Part shown: piece after piece, positions 1 through 9,643 of the stretch
Layout: each line of letters opens with the position of its first letter
Position numbering within the stretch: the stretch's first letter is position 1
Source of the DNA: RGIG4097 sp964637515
GTDB taxonomy: Bacteria; Bacillota; Clostridia; Christensenellales; CAG-917
DNA: 52,703 nucleotides
NCBI GenBank assembly: GCA_964637515.1
Contig: CAZWUI010000008.1
Location: forward strand, 1 to 52,703
Direction of reading: 5' to 3'
Translations under genes and position numbers: made by a program
Notes under the pieces: generated by a model
What the model was told of the DNA's origin: nothing
The model's input: only the letters and a program-made list of their open reading frames with translations
Databases searched by the model: none

Positions 1-286
1 CACCGGTGATCATGTTCTTGACATAGTCAGCGTGTCCGGGGCAGTCAACGTGTGCATAGTGACGATTTGCGGTTTCGTATTCAACGTGTGCAGTGTTGAT
101 CGTGATTCCTCTTGCTTTTTCTTCCGGGGCTTTGTCGATTTCGTCATATTTCATGACTGCTGCTTGGCCCTTGGATGCGCAATACATGGTGATTGCTGCG
201 GTAAGAGTGGTCTTGCCGTGGTCAACGTGGCCGATAGTACCAATGTTGACGTGGGGTTTAGTTCTTTCAAACTTAGCTTTTGCCAT
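1..286 (-). CDS. tuf: Elongation factor Tu, N-terminal part (cut by window edge)
   Basis: GTPase that delivers aminoacyl-tRNA to the ribosomal A site in the cytoplasm. Only the first 95 codons are present; the gene continues beyond base 1. The translation starts MAKAKFERTKPHVNIGTIGH and contains the G1 P-loop GHVDHGKTT (about residues 19-27), the switch I segment RGITINTAHVEYET and the G3 motif DCPGH. The start codon at 286 is preceded by a strong GGAGG Shine-Dalgarno 8 nt upstream. It is the last gene seen of the str operon rpsL-rpsG-fusA-tuf, separated from fusA by a 93-nt AT-rich gap that could hold its own weak promoter. Identification is certain; the 3' end is unseen. Confidence 0.98.
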   Translation of the reverse strand, partial: MAKAKFERTKPHVNIGTIGHVDHGKTTLTAAITMYCASKGQAAVMKYDEIDKAPEEKARGITINTAHVEYETANRHYAHVDCPGHADYVKNMITG

Positions 287-379
287 ATTTGTTTCCTCCA
301 AATATATTGTGTTTTTGGTTTTTAATTTTGTTTGGGCTATATATTATTGACTTATATATTAATATAATATAATAACCAA

Positions 380-2458
<2,079 letters not shown>

Positions 2459-2464
2459 TTTATA

Positions 2465-2935
2465 CTACCATCTATAGTGTGCAAACGCTTTGTTTGCTTC
2501 TGCCATACGGTGCATTTCGTCTTTTCTCTTGACTGCGCCGCCGGTGCCGTTGAATGCGTCCATGAGTTCGCCTGCAAGACGTTCTTTCATGGTTTTCTCG
2601 CTACGCTTGCGAGCAAAGTCGACGATCCATCTGATTGCAAGAGTTTGTCTTCTTTCGGGACGGATTTCCATAGGGACTTGGTAAGTGCTGCCGCCGACTC
2701 TTCTTGCTTTGACTTCGAGTTGGGGTTTTGCGTTTTCAAGCGCCTTGTCGAAAACTTCGGTTGCTTCAACGTTGAGTTTTTTCGCTGCTATTTCAAGTGC
2801 CTCGTAAACGATGGTTTGCGCGGTTCCCTTTTTGCCGTCGAGCATAACTTGGTTGATAAGTTTTGCAAGCACGACGCTTCCGTATACGGGATCGGGCAAT
2901 ACGTCTCTTTTGGGCACGCCACTTCTTCTAGGCAT
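2465..2935 (-). CDS. rpsG: 30S ribosomal protein S7
   Basis: Primary 16S rRNA-binding protein that nucleates assembly of the 30S head. The length of 156 residues is the family norm. It begins MPRRSGVPKRDVLPDPVYGS and contains VGGSTYQVP and the RRQTLAIRWIV segment typical of S7. The ATG at 2935 has an excellent AGGAGG Shine-Dalgarno. It sits between rpsL (38 nt upstream) and fusA (6 nt downstream) in the str operon. In other bacteria S7 represses its own operon by binding mRNA; nothing in the short intergenic gap here clearly shows such a site. Confidence 0.98.
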   Translation of the reverse strand: MPRRSGVPKRDVLPDPVYGSVVLAKLINQVMLDGKKGTAQTIVYEALEIAAKKLNVEATEVFDKALENAKPQLEVKARRVGGSTYQVPMEIRPERRQTLAIRWIVDFARKRSEKTMKERLAGELMDAFNGTGGAVKRKDEMHRMAEANKAFAHYRW

Positions 2936-2973
2936 AATAAACCTCCTGGGTAATTAATTTACATTCGAATTTG

Positions 2974-3345
2974 TTATTTGGGGCGTTTTGCACCATACTT
3001 GGATCTTGCCTGATTGCGTTTTGCAACGCCTGCAGTATCAAGAGCACCACGAATGATGTGATAACGCACACCGGGCAGGTCCTTGACACGTCCGCCTCTG
3101 ATAAGAACGACACTGTGTTCTTGCAGATTGTGGCCGATGCCGGGGATGTAGACAGTACCTTCCATACCGTTCACAAGACGTACTCTTGCGATTTTACGGA
3201 GAGCGGAGTTAGGCTTCTTGGGGGAAGTCGTGGTAACGCTCAGGCAAATACCTCTTTTTTGAGGGCATTGCTCCATAATAGGGGTCATAGATTTCTTGAC
3301 CTGTCTTTCTCTGCCTTTTCTAATCAACTGATTGATGGTTGGCAT
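2974..3345 (-). CDS. rpsL: 30S ribosomal protein S12
   Basis: Decoding-centre protein of the small subunit. The start MPTINQLIRKGRERQ at 3345 was chosen over an upstream in-frame start because it has a GGAGG site 5-6 nt before it and gives the family length of 123 residues. The signatures TTSPKKPNSALRK and PGIGHNLQEHSVVLIRGGRV are present. The lysines of the PKKPNS and VKDLPGV loops, where streptomycin-resistance changes usually fall, are wild type. First gene of the str operon; transcription probably starts near 3617, leaving a leader of about 270 nt. Confidence 0.98.
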   Translation of the reverse strand: MPTINQLIRKGRERQVKKSMTPIMEQCPQKRGICLSVTTTSPKKPNSALRKIARVRLVNGMEGTVYIPGIGHNLQEHSVVLIRGGRVKDLPGVRYHIIRGALDTAGVAKRNQARSKYGAKRPK

Positions 3346-3617
3346 TATTGTTCCTCCTATTTGATTTTTCGAATGTACCCGCAACCCTACAGGTGCAATT
3401 CAAGACTATTCCTCGGACTTCTCTCCCGCGTTGGAATTTACGCATTCGATCCGTCTTCGGCATCCTCGGGCGAAGTCACACACCTGACCGAACCTTCGGA
3501 CAAGCCCTCCGCATCCCGCCTGCAACCGGCAGTCAACTTCGAGCCTTTGAGCATGTTATCGTCTAACCTGCGAAAAAAATTTCACAAGTTAAAAACTGCT
3601 TGCAGTATATTGCAAGC
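3346..3617 (-). promoter_or_regulatory. Long 5' leader of the rpsL operon, function unknown
   Basis: About 270 nt between the predicted start site and rpsL hold no recognised gene. The central part (about 3400-3545) is GC-richer than its AT-rich flanks and has several self-complementary tracts, including the start-proximal hairpin CTTGCA/TGCAAG near 3600-3617. A 38-codon reading frame (3554 down to 3438, beginning MLKGSKLTAG) runs through it but has no Shine-Dalgarno. The leader could be a ribosomal-protein autoregulatory RNA or an attenuator; it matches no leader family that I recognise. Confidence 0.4.
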
Positions 3618-3623
3618 GATATT

Positions 3624-3652
3624 AGTTTAGCAATTATTTGAAATCGTGTCAA
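3624..3652 (-). promoter_or_regulatory. Promoter of the str operon
   Basis: On the minus strand, TTGACA (3647-3652) is followed by a 17-nt spacer and TAAACT (3624-3629). Transcription would start near 3617. Confidence 0.8.
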
Positions 3653-3738
3653 ACGAATTGCACTTAAATAGAAAAAAAATTTTTAACTTTATATATATAA
3701 CTATATATAGCGCACGTGGCGCACTAACGAATACAAGT

Positions 3739-4761
3739 CTAACCCCTCAAAGGGATGGTTGCCTTGGCGTCAACGTCGAGATTTTCGTTGGGAGCGACTC
3801 CGTTTGCGCACAAATTGTATGCCTCCGCACCTATCATACACGCGTTGTCCGTGCAATAGCGCAACGGCGGATAATGCACGTCGAAGCCTTTTCCTTTCAA
3901 TTCGTCCATACGCTCGCGCAAGTATGCGTTTGCGGACACACCGCCTGCGATAGCGACCTTTTTGATACCTGTCTTTTCGGAGGCAAGCACCAAAACGCGC
4001 ACGAGTTGCTCGACTGCATAATGTTGAAAACTCGCCGCTATATCCGCGCGGTTTATCTCGTTTCCTTTTTGCTCCGCGTTATGCACGAGATTGATAACGA
4101 AAGTTTTCAGTCCGCTATAACTGAAATACGGCTCTTCCCCGTTTTTGAAGTGGGGAATGGGCATTTCGATATTCGCACTACCCTCTTTTGCAAGCCTTTC
4201 GATTTCGGGACCGCCCGGGTATGGCAGTCCAAGCACTCTTGCAACTTTGTCGAATGCTTCCCCCGCCGCATCGTCTCTTGACTCCGCAATGAGATTGAAA
4301 TGCAAATAGTCCTTGACTTCGAGCACTGCGGTATGCCCACCGCTTGCAAGCAAGCATAGATAAGGCGGTTCAAGATCGGAGTCTATGTAGTTTGCGGAAA
4401 TATGCCCTTTGATATGCGAAACCGCAAACAAGGGTTTATCCCATGCATACGCAAGTCCTTTTGCAAAATTCACACCGACGAGCAACGCACCCAAAAGTCC
4501 CGCCCCGTAAGTTACAGCGACGGCATCAATGTCGTCGCGAGTCATAGAAGCCTTTTCGAGTGCTTCCTTCACGACGTTTTCAATGGCAAGGGTGTGATTG
4601 CGAGAAGCGATTTCAGGCACCACTCCGCCGAATCTGCGGTGGATTTCAATTTGGGAAGCGACAGACGAGCCTAAAACCGTCCTTCCGTCCTTGACCACTG
4701 CCGCGGCGGTTTCGTCGCAACTGGACTCTATTGCAAGTATGACGTGAATTTCTTTTTCCAT
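3739..4761 (-). CDS. tsaD: tRNA N6-adenosine threonylcarbamoyltransferase TsaD
   Basis: Transfers the threonylcarbamoyl group to A37 of ANN-decoding tRNAs, working with TsaB and TsaE. The start MEKEIHVILAIESSCDET at 4761 gives 340 residues, the family norm; a longer frame to 4977 adds non-conserved sequence. ASKHA-fold motifs are visible: SSCDETAAAVV near the N terminus, metal-binding SHIKGHISANY (HxxxH), and AIAGGVSAN near the C terminus. No Shine-Dalgarno precedes the ATG; instead an extended -10 lies 7 nt upstream, so the mRNA is probably leaderless. It is a single-gene unit between the str operon and prfB. Confidence 0.96.
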   Translation of the reverse strand: MEKEIHVILAIESSCDETAAAVVKDGRTVLGSSVASQIEIHRRFGGVVPEIASRNHTLAIENVVKEALEKASMTRDDIDAVAVTYGAGLLGALLVGVNFAKGLAYAWDKPLFAVSHIKGHISANYIDSDLEPPYLCLLASGGHTAVLEVKDYLHFNLIAESRDDAAGEAFDKVARVLGLPYPGGPEIERLAKEGSANIEMPIPHFKNGEEPYFSYSGLKTFVINLVHNAEQKGNEINRADIAASFQHYAVEQLVRVLVLASEKTGIKKVAIAGGVSANAYLRERMDELKGKGFDVHYPPLRYCTDNACMIGAEAYNLCANGVAPNENLDVDAKATIPLRG

Positions 4762-4768
4762 ATATACG

Positions 4769-4777
4769 ATTATATCA
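4769..4777 (-). promoter_or_regulatory. Extended -10 promoter giving a leaderless tsaD mRNA
   Basis: On the minus strand TGA-TATAAT ends 7 nt before the tsaD ATG. A weak -35, TTTTCA, lies 17 nt further upstream. Transcription should start at or within a base of the start codon. Confidence 0.65.
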
Positions 4778-4936
4778 CACCCGCCCGCATTTGAAAAGTT
4801 AATCGCGAAGAATAAATAAAAAGGTTGTTTGCGACCACGCAAAATGAAATCCGTCCGCACTTGAAAAACGCAAAAACATTTCATAAAAACATGGCAAAAA
4901 AACACCCCGAAACAACGTCGTTTTTTACAAAAGAAA

Positions 4937-4966
4937 AAGCCCTGTTTTTGTATAAAACAAGACTTT
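4937..4966 (-). terminator. Terminator after prfB
   Basis: The minus-strand hairpin AGTCTTGTTTT / AAAACAGGGCT (11 pairs including G-U) with a 4-nt loop is followed by TTTTC. The rest of the 4762-5012 gap is AT-rich and shows nothing else that I can support. Confidence 0.65.
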
Positions 4967-5012
4967 AACTGTTGCATTTGATATTATAAAATGCGTTTTC
5001 GGTTGAAGATCG

Positions 5013-6113
5013 TCATTGAACGGACATCTTCAAATACTCGTCCACAAAGCCGTCGAGATCGCCGTCCATGACCGCTTGAACGTTGCCCGTTTCATAGCCG
5101 GTTCGGTGGTCTTTGACCATCGTGTAAGGACAAAATACGTAACTGCGTATTTGACTGCCCCATTCGATTTTTTTGAGTTTGCCCGAGATTGCCGCCGCTT
5201 CTTCTTCGCGCTCGCGCTCTTTTTTTTCGATGAGTTTACTGCGCAACATTTGCATTGCGACTTCACGGTTTTGAATTTGACTGCGCTCGTTTTGGCACGC
5301 CACTATGATACCCGTAGGCAAGTGCGTTATGCGGATTGCGGACTCCGTTTTGTTGACGTGTTGTCCGCCTGCGCCCGAGCTTCTGTAGGTGTCCACTTTC
5401 AAGTCTTCGGGACGGATTTCGATTTCTCCGTCGTCGATGATTTCGGGCATAACTTCAAGAGATGCGAAGGACGTATGACGTCTTGCGTTTGCGTCAAACG
5501 GCGAGATACGCACAAGACGATGCACCCCTTTTTCTGCTTTGAGATAGCCGTATGCATTGTCCCCTTCCACTCTGAAAGTCACGCTTTTTATGCCCGCTTC
5601 ATCCCCTGCGAGATAGTCGAGTTCGACGCTCTTCCAACCCGAGCGTTCAACGTAGCGCGTATACATACGGTAAAGCATATCACACCAATCTTGCGCTTCC
5701 GTACCGCCTGCGCCTGCGTGCAAAGTGAGAATTGCATTCAAGCCGTCGTACTTCCCCGAAAGCAAGGTTTCAAGGGTGAGTTTTTCGGTTTTTTCTTTGA
5801 GCGTATCGACAAGGTTTTGAAGGTTTGCATCCTCTTCTTCGCTCTCCTCAAGTTCCACTATATCGACGATTTCGATTGCGTCGTCAAGTTCTGATAGGAG
5901 TTTTTCAAAGCGTTCGATTTTCGCTTTGATTTGGCTTATTTCTTTGGACACTTTTTGTGCGTTTTGAACGTCGTTCCAAAAGCCTTCGCCGTTTTGCACG
6001 ACTTCGAGTTCGCTCACTCTTTCTTGCAATTTTGCGGGGTTTATGCCGTCATATGCGCACTTTAAGTCCGTTTTCAGAGATTTAAGTTCCTGTTTCTTTG
6101 CAAAGTAGTCCAT
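5013..6113 (-). CDS. prfB: Peptide chain release factor 2
   Basis: Recognises UGA and UAA stop codons and triggers peptide release. The sequence shows the codon-recognition tripeptide SPF (in RISPFDANARRHTSF), the catalytic GGQ motif in SSGAGGQHVNKTESA, and the C-terminal GYETGNVQAVMDGDLDGF segment. The start MDYFAKKQEL at 6113 gives 366 residues and lies 4 nt after the secA stop, with AAGGA close before it. Most bacterial prfB genes carry an in-frame UGA near codon 25 that needs a +1 frameshift; this gene is one uninterrupted frame, so that autoregulation is absent. It is co-transcribed with secA. Confidence 0.96.
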   Translation of the reverse strand: MDYFAKKQELKSLKTDLKCAYDGINPAKLQERVSELEVVQNGEGFWNDVQNAQKVSKEISQIKAKIERFEKLLSELDDAIEIVDIVELEESEEEDANLQNLVDTLKEKTEKLTLETLLSGKYDGLNAILTLHAGAGGTEAQDWCDMLYRMYTRYVERSGWKSVELDYLAGDEAGIKSVTFRVEGDNAYGYLKAEKGVHRLVRISPFDANARRHTSFASLEVMPEIIDDGEIEIRPEDLKVDTYRSSGAGGQHVNKTESAIRITHLPTGIIVACQNERSQIQNREVAMQMLRSKLIEKKEREREEEAAAISGKLKKIEWGSQIRSYVFCPYTMVKDHRTGYETGNVQAVMDGDLDGFVDEYLKMSVQ

Positions 6114-6117
6114 ATCC

Positions 6118-8778
6118 TTATATGTTCCTTCCGCAACAATTCTTATACTTTTTACCGCTTCCGCAAGGGCAAGGATCATTCCTTCCGACCTTGTCGAAAG
6201 AGCGTGCTTGCGACTTCTCGGTCGCGACGTTTTTGCTCATTTGCGTACCGCCGTCCTCACGCTTGGTGACTTCGACTTTCAAGAGCATGGATGCGGTTTC
6301 GCTATGGATTCTTTCCACCATATCTTCAAACATAGACCACCCTTCTTCGCGGTAGGCGATGACGGGGTCGCGTTGTCCGTAACCGCGGAGTCCGATACCC
6401 CTTCTCAACACATCCATAGCGTCGATATGGTCCATCCATTTTGCATCGACGTTTTTGAGCAAGAAGAATCTTTCAAGATCTTTGAAATCGAATCCGCCTT
6501 CTTTGAGCACTGCGATTTTGTTCTCGTAGTTTTCGAGTGCGATTTTGAGCACTGCGTCTTTGAGTTTATACACGTCGTAGCACGAGCAGAGTTCGGGAGT
6601 CATCAAGTTCGTGCCTTTGGGCAACATGCGTTGTTCAAGGGACTTGTTGAACGCTTCGTAATCCCAAGTGTTGTAGTCGGTCTTGTAGTCGGCGTAGTAG
6701 CCGATGATTTCTTCCGCAAGATCCCCTATCATATCCACGATTTGATCGTGCACGTCGAGTCCGTCAAGGACTTTGCCCCTTTCCTTATATATGATTTCAC
6801 GTTGTGCGTTCATCACGTCGTCATAGGACAAAACTTGTTTTCTTATGGAGTAGTTTCTGCCTTCGACAAGGCGTTGCGCTCTTTCGATTTGCTTGCTTAT
6901 CACGCCGTTTGCGATAGGCTCGTCATCGGGAAAATGCATTGTTTCCGCAATGGATTTGAGTTTATCCCCTGCGAAAATTCTTGCCACGTCGTCTTCCATG
7001 GAGATATAGAAAACAGTGCTACCGGGATCGCCTTGACGACCGCTACGGCCTCTCAACTGATTGTCGATACGTCTGCTTTCGTGGCGTTCGGTGCCGATGA
7101 TACGAAGACCGCCGAGAGCGACGACTTTTGCTTTTTCTTCGTCGCATTTTTTCTTGAACGCTTCGTAGTGGTGCAGATAAACGTCTTTTGCTTCCGCGAC
7201 TTTTTCGTCGTCGTAGACGTGGGGGGAAGTCGCCATTTCGATAATATCGAGGGGATAGCCGTCCTTTTCCATTTTTTGTTTTGCTTGGAAGTCCGCATTT
7301 CCGCCCAACATAATATCCGTACCACGACCTGCCATATTGGTAGCGATGGTAACTGCACCGAGTTTGCCTGCTTGTGCAATGATCTCCGCTTCTTGTTTGT
7401 GGAATTTCGCGTTCAAAACACTATGCCTAATGCCCTTGCGTTTGAGAATTTCCGAGAGTTCTTCGGACTTCTCTACGCTGACAGTGCCCACCAGTACGGG
7501 TTGTTCTTTCTTGTAGCACTCTTCGATATCGTTGACGATAGCCTTGATTTTGCCGTCCGTTTTGGTGTAGATTTGGTCGTGCTCGTCCTTTCTTTGAGAG
7601 GGTTTATTCGGGGGAATTTGCACGACGTCGAGATAATAAATACCTTCAAATTCGTCTTCTTCGGTCTTTGCAGTACCCGTCATACCGCTGAGTTTCGAGT
7701 ACATACGGAAGAAGTTTTGGAAGGTTATCGTCGCAAGAGTCTTGTTCTCGCTCCTGATGACGACGTGTTCTTTTGCTTCGATTGCTTGGTGCAGACCTTC
7801 GTTGTATCTGCGCCCAATCATAATACGTCCCGTAAATTCGTCGACGATGAGGACTTCACCGTCGTTGACGATATAATCGCGGTCGCGTTTCATCATATTA
7901 TGCGCTTTCAACGCTTGTTGGATATGGTGATATAGGTCGGTGTTGTCGATGTCGGTCAGGTTTGCGACATGAAAATACTTCTCCGCTTTTGCAACGCCGT
8001 CGTCGGTGAGCATAATGGTTTTTTCTTTCTCTTCGATTGTGAAATCGTCCCCTTCGCGCAGAGTCCTTGCGAATGCGTCCGCAACCTTGTACATTTCACT
8101 CGACTTTCCGCCTTTCCCCGAGATGATGAGCGGGGTGCGCGCTTCGTCGATGAGAATGGAGTCCACTTCGTCGACGATTGCAAAATTGAGTCCGCGTTGG
8201 ACTTTGTCTTCCTTTTTGACAACCATGTTGTCGCGCAGGAAGTCGAAACCGAGTTCGTTATTCGTGCAGTAGCAAATATCGGAATTGTATGCTTCTTTCT
8301 TGTCTTCGTTGCTCATTCCGGGGACGACTACTCCGACGGTAAGCCCCAAAAAGCGATGAACTTTTCCCATCCAAGCGGCGTCACGAGTGGCAAGATAATC
8401 GTTGACGGTCACGACGTGTACGCCCTTCCCCGTCAATGCGTTGAGATAACTTGGCAGAGTCGCGACGAGAGTTTTGCCTTCGCCGGTGCCCATTTCCGCG
8501 ATACGTCCTTGATGAAGTGCGATACCACCCATAAGTTGCACGAAATAAGGGCGCATGCCAAGCACTCTGTCCGCCGCTTCCCTGACGGTCGCAAATGCTT
8601 CGGGCAAGATAGAGTCAAGGGACTCACCCTTTTCGATACGCAACTTAAACTCTGCGGTTTTTGCTTGCAACGCCTCGTCGGATAACAATTTATAATCGGG
8701 AGCAAGTGCCTCGATTTTGTTCGCCATCTTTTTGATTTTTCTGACTTTTCTTTCGTTTTCGTTGAAGATTGATGCCAT
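6118..8778 (-). CDS. secA: Preprotein translocase ATPase SecA
   Basis: Motor ATPase that drives unfolded preproteins through the SecYEG channel at the membrane. The 886 residues include the Walker A segment GTGEGKTLVA near residue 100, the DEAD-like box VDEVDSILIDEARTPL near 205-220, the second motor domain with TNMAGRGTDI, and the C-terminal zinc finger CPCGSGKKYKNCCG that binds SecB or ribosomes in other species. GAGGA stands before the ATG, and a promoter is visible about 50-75 nt upstream. prfB follows immediately. Confidence 0.98.
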   Translation of the reverse strand: MASIFNENERKVRKIKKMANKIEALAPDYKLLSDEALQAKTAEFKLRIEKGESLDSILPEAFATVREAADRVLGMRPYFVQLMGGIALHQGRIAEMGTGEGKTLVATLPSYLNALTGKGVHVVTVNDYLATRDAAWMGKVHRFLGLTVGVVVPGMSNEDKKEAYNSDICYCTNNELGFDFLRDNMVVKKEDKVQRGLNFAIVDEVDSILIDEARTPLIISGKGGKSSEMYKVADAFARTLREGDDFTIEEKEKTIMLTDDGVAKAEKYFHVANLTDIDNTDLYHHIQQALKAHNMMKRDRDYIVNDGEVLIVDEFTGRIMIGRRYNEGLHQAIEAKEHVVIRSENKTLATITFQNFFRMYSKLSGMTGTAKTEEDEFEGIYYLDVVQIPPNKPSQRKDEHDQIYTKTDGKIKAIVNDIEECYKKEQPVLVGTVSVEKSEELSEILKRKGIRHSVLNAKFHKQEAEIIAQAGKLGAVTIATNMAGRGTDIMLGGNADFQAKQKMEKDGYPLDIIEMATSPHVYDDEKVAEAKDVYLHHYEAFKKKCDEEKAKVVALGGLRIIGTERHESRRIDNQLRGRSGRQGDPGSTVFYISMEDDVARIFAGDKLKSIAETMHFPDDEPIANGVISKQIERAQRLVEGRNYSIRKQVLSYDDVMNAQREIIYKERGKVLDGLDVHDQIVDMIGDLAEEIIGYYADYKTDYNTWDYEAFNKSLEQRMLPKGTNLMTPELCSCYDVYKLKDAVLKIALENYENKIAVLKEGGFDFKDLERFFLLKNVDAKWMDHIDAMDVLRRGIGLRGYGQRDPVIAYREEGWSMFEDMVERIHSETASMLLKVEVTKREDGGTQMSKNVATEKSQARSFDKVGRNDPCPCGSGKKYKNCCGRNI

Positions 8779-8824
8779 GCTTTCCTCTTGTATGCGCGCG
8801 TCGGCGCGCGATATGCTAAACGAT

Positions 8825-8853
8825 ATAATATACTATTTATAATAATTTTGCAA
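8825..8853 (-). promoter_or_regulatory. Promoter of secA-prfB
   Basis: On the minus strand, TTGCAA (8848-8853), a 17-nt spacer, then TATTAT (8825-8830). The leader to the secA ATG contains a short GCGCGC-type hairpin near 8795-8812. Confidence 0.65.
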
Positions 8854-8878
8854 CCCGTAGCGCATATGCGCCAGTCCT

Positions 8879-9643
8879 TTAATTTTCTGCGCTCTCACCG
8901 CTCTCTGACGGAAGTTTGTGTTTCGTGATGGCGGCAGTCAACACGTACACTTCTTTCGCCTTGCCTTTGAGCAACACCTTTGCGCACTCGTTTGCGGTCG
9001 CGCCCGTCGTGAAAACGTCGTCGATGAGCAGGATAATTCTATCCTTGACTTCGGGTTGTTTCAAGACGAATACGCCTTCGATATTCTTTGCTCTATCTTT
9101 TCCGCCGAGTTCCTTCTGCTCGGACGTGCTTCTTATCTTCGCAAGAGCGGGCAGGACGGGCAAGTCGAGCCTTCTTCCCACGTCGAGTGCGAGAAGTTCA
9201 GACTGATTGAATCCTCTTTTGTTTTCCTCATCCTCGGTCATAGGCACGAAAACGACGATTTCGCCTTTCATACCCCTTGAGATGAACGTGTCCGTCATCA
9301 TCGCACCAAGGGTATGCGCCATATATTTCTTCCCTGCGAATTTGAATTTGTGAACAAGACTTCTGCCTTCTCCGTCATAGACGAGCGGCGCTCTGTTGCA
9401 AACGAATTTGAAATCGCTCGTCTGACAACGCAGACAGTATTCCGCTTCGTTGTCCATAGGCACACCGCAATCGAGACAGACCTGACCTTTGATGAACGGC
9501 ATTTTCTCCACGCATGCTCCGCAGAGATTATAGCGAGTGTCCGCGACAAGTTCATCCCCGCAAATATCGCAAGTGACGTTTTCCGGAAAGAGTGCGTTCA
9601 AAAAACCCGTCCTTACTTTTTCGACGATTTCAAAGAATTTCAT
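8879..9643 (-). CDS. comF: ComF family phosphoribosyltransferase-like protein
   Basis: ComF proteins pair N-terminal zinc-finger cysteines with a phosphoribosyltransferase fold and are needed for DNA uptake and single-strand handling in competent bacteria. Here four CxxC pairs lie in residues about 23-75 (CDICGDE, CGAC, CLDCG, CLRC), and the PRPP-binding loop LLIDDVFTTGAT lies near residue 205. The ATG at 9643 overlaps the recD2 stop by one base (TGATG); a TTG one codon earlier is less likely. The 254-residue length is normal. Its pairing with recD2 suggests a role in recombination or uptake of DNA; whether this organism is competent is unknown. Confidence 0.9.
   Translation of the reverse strand: MKFFEIVEKVRTGFLNALFPENVTCDICGDELVADTRYNLCGACVEKMPFIKGQVCLDCGVPMDNEAEYCLRCQTSDFKFVCNRAPLVYDGEGRSLVHKFKFAGKKYMAHTLGAMMTDTFISRGMKGEIVVFVPMTEDEENKRGFNQSELLALDVGRRLDLPVLPALAKIRSTSEQKELGGKDRAKNIEGVFVLKQPEVKDRIILLIDDVFTTGATANECAKVLLKGKAKEVYVLTAAITKHKLPSESGESAEN

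Noticed and set aside
3400..3545. rpsL leader as small SRP RNA, RNase P RNA or a T-box
   Set aside because: GGTCAGG and AAGTCC fragments recall these RNAs, but the conserved cores (GGAAGGAAGCAGCC-type loop, GAGGAAAGTCC, the T-box antiterminator bulge) are absent.
4762..5012. Small gene between tsaD and prfB
   Set aside because: Only an in-frame, non-conserved extension of tsaD and poly-A/T tracts are present; a terminator for prfB explains the structure.
6208..7935. A 575-codon frame opposite secA
   Set aside because: Antisense shadow of secA; no start signals.
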